NCBI GenBank assembly: GCA_902464635.1 | Contig: CABQKC010000006.1 | Location: 1 to 64,000, forward strand | Direction of reading: 5' to 3' | From: an uncultured Caryophanales bacterium | Lineage (GTDB): Bacteria; Bacillota_I; Bacilli_A; RFN20; CAG-826 | DNA length: 64,000 nt | In this document: positions 61,101 to 64,000 of the stretch, piece after piece | Layout of the letters: the number at the start of each line of letters is the position of its first letter | Numbering within the stretch: the stretch's first letter is position 1 | Notes under the pieces: model-generated | What the model saw: only the letters and a program-made list of their open reading frames with translations | What the model was told of the DNA's origin: nothing | Databases searched by the model: none | Translations under genes and position numbers: made by a program

Positions 61101-61231
61101 TTAAATCTCTTGAACTAGAAATATTTGCTTTATTAGGAGAAGGGAAAACTAAAGAAGCTGAGGAAAAGAAGAAAGAACTAAGAAAACTAGACTTGTCTTC
61201 AATCGCACTTACTCTAACTTCAAACATCTAA
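58106..61231 (+). CDS. DUF5107–TPR protein
   Basis: A 1041-residue cytoplasmic protein. The first 430 residues look like DUF5107: a beta-sandwich with mutarotase-like features (LENKYIKATLLPEIGGKIHSILDKTNNYDIIYHN, GIEFNWPQHHRPTTFIPV, FRRRFMWWANTAVEIN). From about 470 onward the protein is helical with many TPR-like repeats (YLEEALRRDPTDYRCNEAMGDICLDNARFDLAKQYYSKAIE and others). The conserved His, Trp and Glu residues suggest carbohydrate binding or catalysis; the exact reaction is unknown to me. No signal peptide. It follows the sensor/LuxR regulator and faces the AraC gene. Confidence 0.78.
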   Translation: MVKNMIKHLEITIPTYEVGSSEELPMFFERRNYQGASGKIYPLPFTASISDEKKDKKYDAYVLENKYIKATLLPEIGGKIHSILDKTNNYDIIYHNKVIKPAMVGLCGPWVSGGIEFNWPQHHRPTTFIPVESKEKNETVYMGEFDNFFSMHGTVGISIKEDRNYVKAHIIVYNSTPFRRRFMWWANTAVEINDNYAVDFPPDVSSVNDHDRRCVLSWPIAKGVYKTVRPWNFGEGTDIHFTRNIKAPTSMMVSKDECDLDFVCGYDYGKEAGVAMVSNHHIAPGKKLWIWGNSPFASKWCENLTDDGSEYCELMTGCYTDNQPDFTMIEPYEKKEFDQYWYPIKKIGEPKAVTLDAALNFYKKGNKLFVGVCPSGNFLGSKIIVTSNGKELFSKKVDLLIEDPYIDEFDFDGDIKSIEVFVKDKNNKELVSFRNNLKEHKPIKPRPISPRPKDIKTNEELYLHGYHLYQYNHFAYKATDYLEEALRRDPTDYRCNEAMGDICLDNARFDLAKQYYSKAIEKVCLRDANPKNASCYYGRGVANRYLGLDLEAENDFYKAVWQYGTRSCSYYALAGLASKKGDKEEAIRLLELSLETNAKNPLAIYMLGLLKDDSKVEEKVNEIDPLFFNGNDIKRTLIIVRELLNFGMLDLSIEYLEKSNKNPLVYYYLAYVHKLKNDGEETRYIDMAEKADPYHCFPNDDFDVIVLKSASTPMANYYMGCLYYHRDQYELAASLFEKVNEKITYYPSLRNLSLAYFDHLNKKEEAYILLKEAFELSKNGRVFYELVMMEASLNIPLEDRVKFIESNLDVASSRDDVLTKYISYLVDLKQYEKAISMLKTHSFHTYEGGEGNLTSLHSNLYFLLGNDEFNKGNYQKAKEYYLIGLDYPLNYHETITLHADNSHLYYKLALVSKELGETSKMNEYLEKGISSLACPNPNFYFAAKCYELLNRKEEAKAKLDALYETGKDLYENRDLDSYFGVGAPTRLPFAYDIDRVNTIKSLELEIFALLGEGKTKEAEEKKKELRKLDLSSIALTLTSNI

Positions 61232-61237
61232 GTAAAA

Positions 61238-61286
61238 TAAAAGGCTTAACCCGTGTAGTTAATTTCTACTTGGTTAAGCCTTTTTA
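61238..61286. terminator. Bidirectional terminator between DUF5107 and AraC genes
   Basis: AAGGCTTAACC (61241–61251) and GGTTAAGCCTT (61272–61282) form a perfect 11-bp stem with an inner GTAG/CTAC pair, flanked by an A run on one side and a T run on the other. It overlaps the stop codon of the minus-strand AraC gene. Confidence 0.85.
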
Positions 61287-62153
61287 ATATTTAATCTGGA
61301 ATTTAATTCGATATTGATATGGGGTTGTATCTAGGTATTTTTTAAACATCCTTATCAATACCTGTGAATCTAATAGACCTACCGCTGTTGCTATTTCAGA
61401 AACGCTTGAATCGGTTTGGATTAATAGTTGCTGCGCTTTCTTTAGTCGTTTCTTTGCTACATATTGGCCAATAGGCATTCCTAGGCATTCCTTGAATTTC
61501 TTTTCTAGATGGAATTTAGACAAACCTACTTGTTCTGATATTTCATCTAGAGTCAATTTGGAATCTAGATTATCTTTTATGTATTCAGTCGCCCTTCTAA
61601 CCGTTTCAGGGGCGTAAGTTATATAGTTAGACATGTTATGCACATGCTTTCTTAACCTAAGCATCAATTCATAAATCTTTTCCGATGCTTCATATTCATC
61701 GAACTTCTTTTCATCTATTGATTTGTGTATTCCTTTTATTGTTGGGACAAATCCAATTGAATCATTAGGAATTTTTATGATGTTTCCGGTCGTGTTATAA
61801 ACATAATCAAGGAAAGATTCTAGAGCTGGGCTTTGAAGGTGGATATATATCAAAGTCATCCCATCTTTATCAGTCCACATTTCATGTTCATCCATACAGT
61901 TGATAAAGATTAGATCATCCTTTTTGAACTCATTTATCTTGTTATGGTATTTGATATAGCCATGCCCCTTAATACAATAGGTAAACATATATGAATTATG
62001 CTCGCTTCTTTTTAGGTAATGGTTTCTTCCATCTTCTTCGTAGCCTGTAAATATAATGCGGTAGAAAAGACCGCTTCTATCCCTATCGACAGAGACTCTA
62101 TATAACTTGTAATTTGGCGAGAAATCGCGATTTAGTACTGCTTTCATAAACAA
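61284..62153 (-). CDS. AraC-family transcriptional activator
   Basis: A 289-residue regulator with an N-terminal cupin-type sensor (about 1–150; MFTYCIKGHGYIKYHNKINEFKKDDLIFI) and the C-terminal double helix-turn-helix (about 190–285; LTLDEISEQVGLSKFHLEKKFKE, then SVSEIATAVGLLDSQVLIRMFKKYLDTTPYQYR). The sensor binds sugars in typical members. It is divergent from the secreted LamG-like gene and convergent with DUF5107, so it probably controls one or both. Start may be the first or third Met. Confidence 0.9.
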   Translation of the reverse strand: MFMKAVLNRDFSPNYKLYRVSVDRDRSGLFYRIIFTGYEEDGRNHYLKRSEHNSYMFTYCIKGHGYIKYHNKINEFKKDDLIFINCMDEHEMWTDKDGMTLIYIHLQSPALESFLDYVYNTTGNIIKIPNDSIGFVPTIKGIHKSIDEKKFDEYEASEKIYELMLRLRKHVHNMSNYITYAPETVRRATEYIKDNLDSKLTLDEISEQVGLSKFHLEKKFKECLGMPIGQYVAKKRLKKAQQLLIQTDSSVSEIATAVGLLDSQVLIRMFKKYLDTTPYQYRIKFQIKY

Positions 62154-62259
62154 TAATTAATAATTTGATAACTTGATATTAAACTTAAAAATAATTATAG
62201 AAAAGATAAAAAATATTAGAATTTATCCGTAAATTATTTGTTTTTCATATATTTTAATA

Positions 62260-62388
62260 ATGAATAAGAAACCGATGCTTATAGCAAAGATTAAAAATAA
62301 AAGAATTATTCTTTTAGAGTTTGGCTTTTTGCGTTTATTAAAGAAATCTAAAATTATGTTAACAAAAAAGAAAGTGGGAATATTATGA
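62260..62388 (+). CDS. Possible small upstream ORF (42 residues)
   Basis: An ATG-initiated frame encodes a Lys-rich 42-residue peptide (MNKKPMLIAKIKNKR at the start, KKKVGIL at the end) and stops by ATGA overlap with the next start codon. It has no ribosome-binding site or known homologue I recognise. It could be a coupled leader peptide or chance; the rest of the 62154–62384 gap shows only AT-rich sequence. Confidence 0.2.
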   Translation: MNKKPMLIAKIKNKRIILLEFGFLRLLKKSKIMLTKKKVGIL

Positions 62389-64000
62389 AAAAATCACTTA
62401 TTCGCTTTTTGGGAATAGCTTTTCTTGGAGCTACCCTAGCCTTGCCTAATTCCAACGCTTCTTTAGCTTTTGCCGAAGGTGAAGTCGACACTGAACATAG
62501 CTATAACCTATCGTTCTATGATGATTTTAATGGCGAACTTAAAGATGGATGGTCTTATGCTAAAGGTGGATCTGCCTACACGTATGCTGATGGAGATCTA
62601 ACCAAGTTTGGCTGGTTATTTAACGGTCAAGACCACATCCAATATAAAAGGCATAACAATCCTAGCGATTTTGGCAAGTTCCTTTATGGCGACTCTAATT
62701 CCAAAAATTATGTTTTTGAAGTTAAAGTCAGAGCCGATACCAATATGACATCTAAACAATATATGGATGCCTATCCTTCTGAATTAGGAAAACATTTGAC
62801 AATAAATTCAATGATTCCTTTCTTTGTTCAAAACGAACAGCCTGAATCCGCCCACCATGCTTTTAAAGGCAGAGGCATTTGCTTTACAAATTACGCAATT
62901 GGCTTTTGGGAATATGGGACCGAATCTAATGGCTGGGCCAGCACGGTTAGACTTCCTGCTGCAATGGGCGATAGTTTTACCTGGGCTGATTGGCATACGG
63001 TTAGAGTTATGGCCAACGATAACCAATGCACCCTCTTTATTGATGGGAAATCAATTTTGACTACTGCTCAAGCTAATTTCAAAAGATCACCAAATACTAA
63101 CGGGTCTTGTGGATTTGCTGCAAATATTGGCACGGGATATGATTCATTACACTATGATGACTTCAAATTCTATGAAGCTAATCCTAATTTTAAAAAGACT
63201 GTTGTACCTACCTCTACTTTAGATTTCTTAGATGATAAGAAAGTTACTAAAGTTAATAAGCTAATGACTTATGAAAGGTTTGGAGATACAAACAAGATTT
63301 GCGACACCAAATCTAGCGCTACCGGAGCAAAATATGGCACCCAGTTATCAACTATAAATCAAGAATATGATTCCTTTGATATGGATGTTGCCGTTAGTCT
63401 TGATAGCCAATTCGCTCTTAAAAACACCACACCGGCTGACCATACTACCCAAAATATAAGAACTTCCAATCAAAGCGGTATAGTCGTTGGGTCTGCAACC
63501 GCGACCTTGAATAGTAATTATTTTGTTATACGTACTCAACTAGTTCATACAATGAAAACTTATACGAATAAGTCTTATATTGGCTTTGATACGGTAAAGG
63601 CTGGTAAATACACTGCCGGGGCCAATTTTGCTACTGTAGAAGGAACCAGCCCTTATCTAAGAATAAGCCTTAAGAACAGCATGGTTACTGTTAGCGTCTT
63701 TGCTAACAAAGCCGACTATGAAGCAGGAACTGTTGCAGGAACTTCTCAATTAGATATAAGTTCAGGCGATGGGAAACACTTTGGATTAAGAGCCAATACT
63801 GGTGGAGATATTCCAAGGTATATCTCCGACTTCGAAATATTATCATTCACTACTTCTGATAAAGGAGCGGTCGAATATCCATCCAATTCAGTCATTATTG
63901 CCAAAGAACCAGCAAGTGGACCATACACAGTTTCTATCCCAACATTAACTAACGGAGTCATTAAAGATGGCGGAACTGTATTAACTTCTGATATTTCAAT
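62385..64000 (+). CDS. Secreted protein with LamG-like lectin/glucanase-fold domains, partial
   Basis: Open from ATG at 62385 to the window end (538 complete codons). A type I signal peptide with a cleavage site after LAFA (about residue 30) shows export. Residues 45–265 form a concanavalin-like (LamG/3-keto-disaccharide-hydrolase-like) beta-sandwich: YDDFNGELKDGW, the WHTVRVMANDNQCTLFIDGKS strand pair and GYDSLHYDDFKFYEA. A second, similar module seems to follow from about 280 to 500. Such domains bind or cut polysaccharides. The 3' end, and any catalytic or anchoring domain, lie outside. GGGAA precedes the start. Confidence 0.8.
   Translation, partial: MKKSLIRFLGIAFLGATLALPNSNASLAFAEGEVDTEHSYNLSFYDDFNGELKDGWSYAKGGSAYTYADGDLTKFGWLFNGQDHIQYKRHNNPSDFGKFLYGDSNSKNYVFEVKVRADTNMTSKQYMDAYPSELGKHLTINSMIPFFVQNEQPESAHHAFKGRGICFTNYAIGFWEYGTESNGWASTVRLPAAMGDSFTWADWHTVRVMANDNQCTLFIDGKSILTTAQANFKRSPNTNGSCGFAANIGTGYDSLHYDDFKFYEANPNFKKTVVPTSTLDFLDDKKVTKVNKLMTYERFGDTNKICDTKSSATGAKYGTQLSTINQEYDSFDMDVAVSLDSQFALKNTTPADHTTQNIRTSNQSGIVVGSATATLNSNYFVIRTQLVHTMKTYTNKSYIGFDTVKAGKYTAGANFATVEGTSPYLRISLKNSMVTVSVFANKADYEAGTVAGTSQLDISSGDGKHFGLRANTGGDIPRYISDFEILSFTTSDKGAVEYPSNSVIIAKEPASGPYTVSIPTLTNGVIKDGGTVLTSDIS

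Noticed and set aside
1..64000. Mycoplasma-type genetic code (TGA as tryptophan)
   Set aside because: TGA serves as the stop for mnmE and ispE and in ATGA overlaps, while tryptophan is encoded by TGG.
1..64000. CRISPR arrays, tRNA or rRNA genes, insertion sequences, prophage
   Set aside because: No regularly spaced repeats, cloverleaf-like segments, transposase or phage proteins were recognised in either strand.

Overview
The window is one contiguous piece of an AT-rich, low-GC Gram-positive chromosome that spans the replication origin. Protein sequences, the short SRP RNA, lipoprotein-type YidC and the rpmH–rnpA / dnaA–dnaN–rlbA–recF–gyrB–gyrA order point to an uncultured gut-type member of the Bacilli (Erysipelotrichia / RF39 / RFN20 neighbourhood; inference). 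TGA is used as a stop codon (mnmE, ispE and several ATGA overlaps), so the code is standard and not that of Mycoplasma.

Left arm (1–29.3 kb), mostly minus strand and therefore co-directional with replication leaving oriC: a MarR regulator and dusB; a plus-strand heterodimeric ABC exporter; an accessory patch with a structured RNA, a gene remnant and an orphan DUF6088 antitoxin-like gene; then ftsH, tilS, rqcP, mfd, pth and a flavodoxin. Next come a plus-strand DUF368 (PopT-like)–TetR pair, an FGGY sugar kinase, the highly biased pyruvate phosphate dikinase gene (plus strand), and the housekeeping run glmU(truncated)–ispE–rsmA–rnmV–tatD–mnmE, followed by khpB/jag–yidC–rnpA–rpmH. The order tatD–rnmV–rsmA–ispE–glmU–pth–mfd–rqcP–tilS–ftsH–dusB is the Bacillus right-arm order carried here on the opposite arm.

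Origin (29.3–31.3 kb): DnaA-box clusters lie on both sides of dnaA. The downstream cluster carries a consensus TTATCCACA box beside TTA repeats that look like a DnaA-trio unwinding element.

Right arm (31.3–64 kb), mostly plus strand: dnaN, then a terminator, then rlbA–recF–gyrB–gyrA, a GT-B glycosyltransferase-like gene and serS; the SRP RNA directly in front of tadA; a tightly overlapping set (MacB-type ABC protein, CtpE-like P-type ATPase, psuG, TetR); a BspA-type leucine-rich-repeat lipoprotein; a Gfo/Idh/MocA oxidoreductase; a degenerate M50-like membrane protein behind a switch-like leader RNA; and an MsmK-type sugar ABC ATPase. The last 9 kb look like a carbohydrate-use region: an aldose-epimerase-like protein and a GH5-like glycosidase (minus), an unusual regulator joining a LacI-like sensor to a C-terminal LuxR-type helix-turn-helix, a large DUF5107/TPR protein, an AraC regulator, and a secreted LamG-like protein cut by the window end.

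No tRNA, rRNA, CRISPR array, insertion sequence or prophage was seen. The most unusual items are the LacI-sensor/LuxR-HTH regulator with its DUF5107–glycosidase neighbours, the switch-like leader at 52100–52191, the arm-swapped synteny block, the truncated GlmU, and the ABC / P-type ATPase / psuG / TetR coupling.
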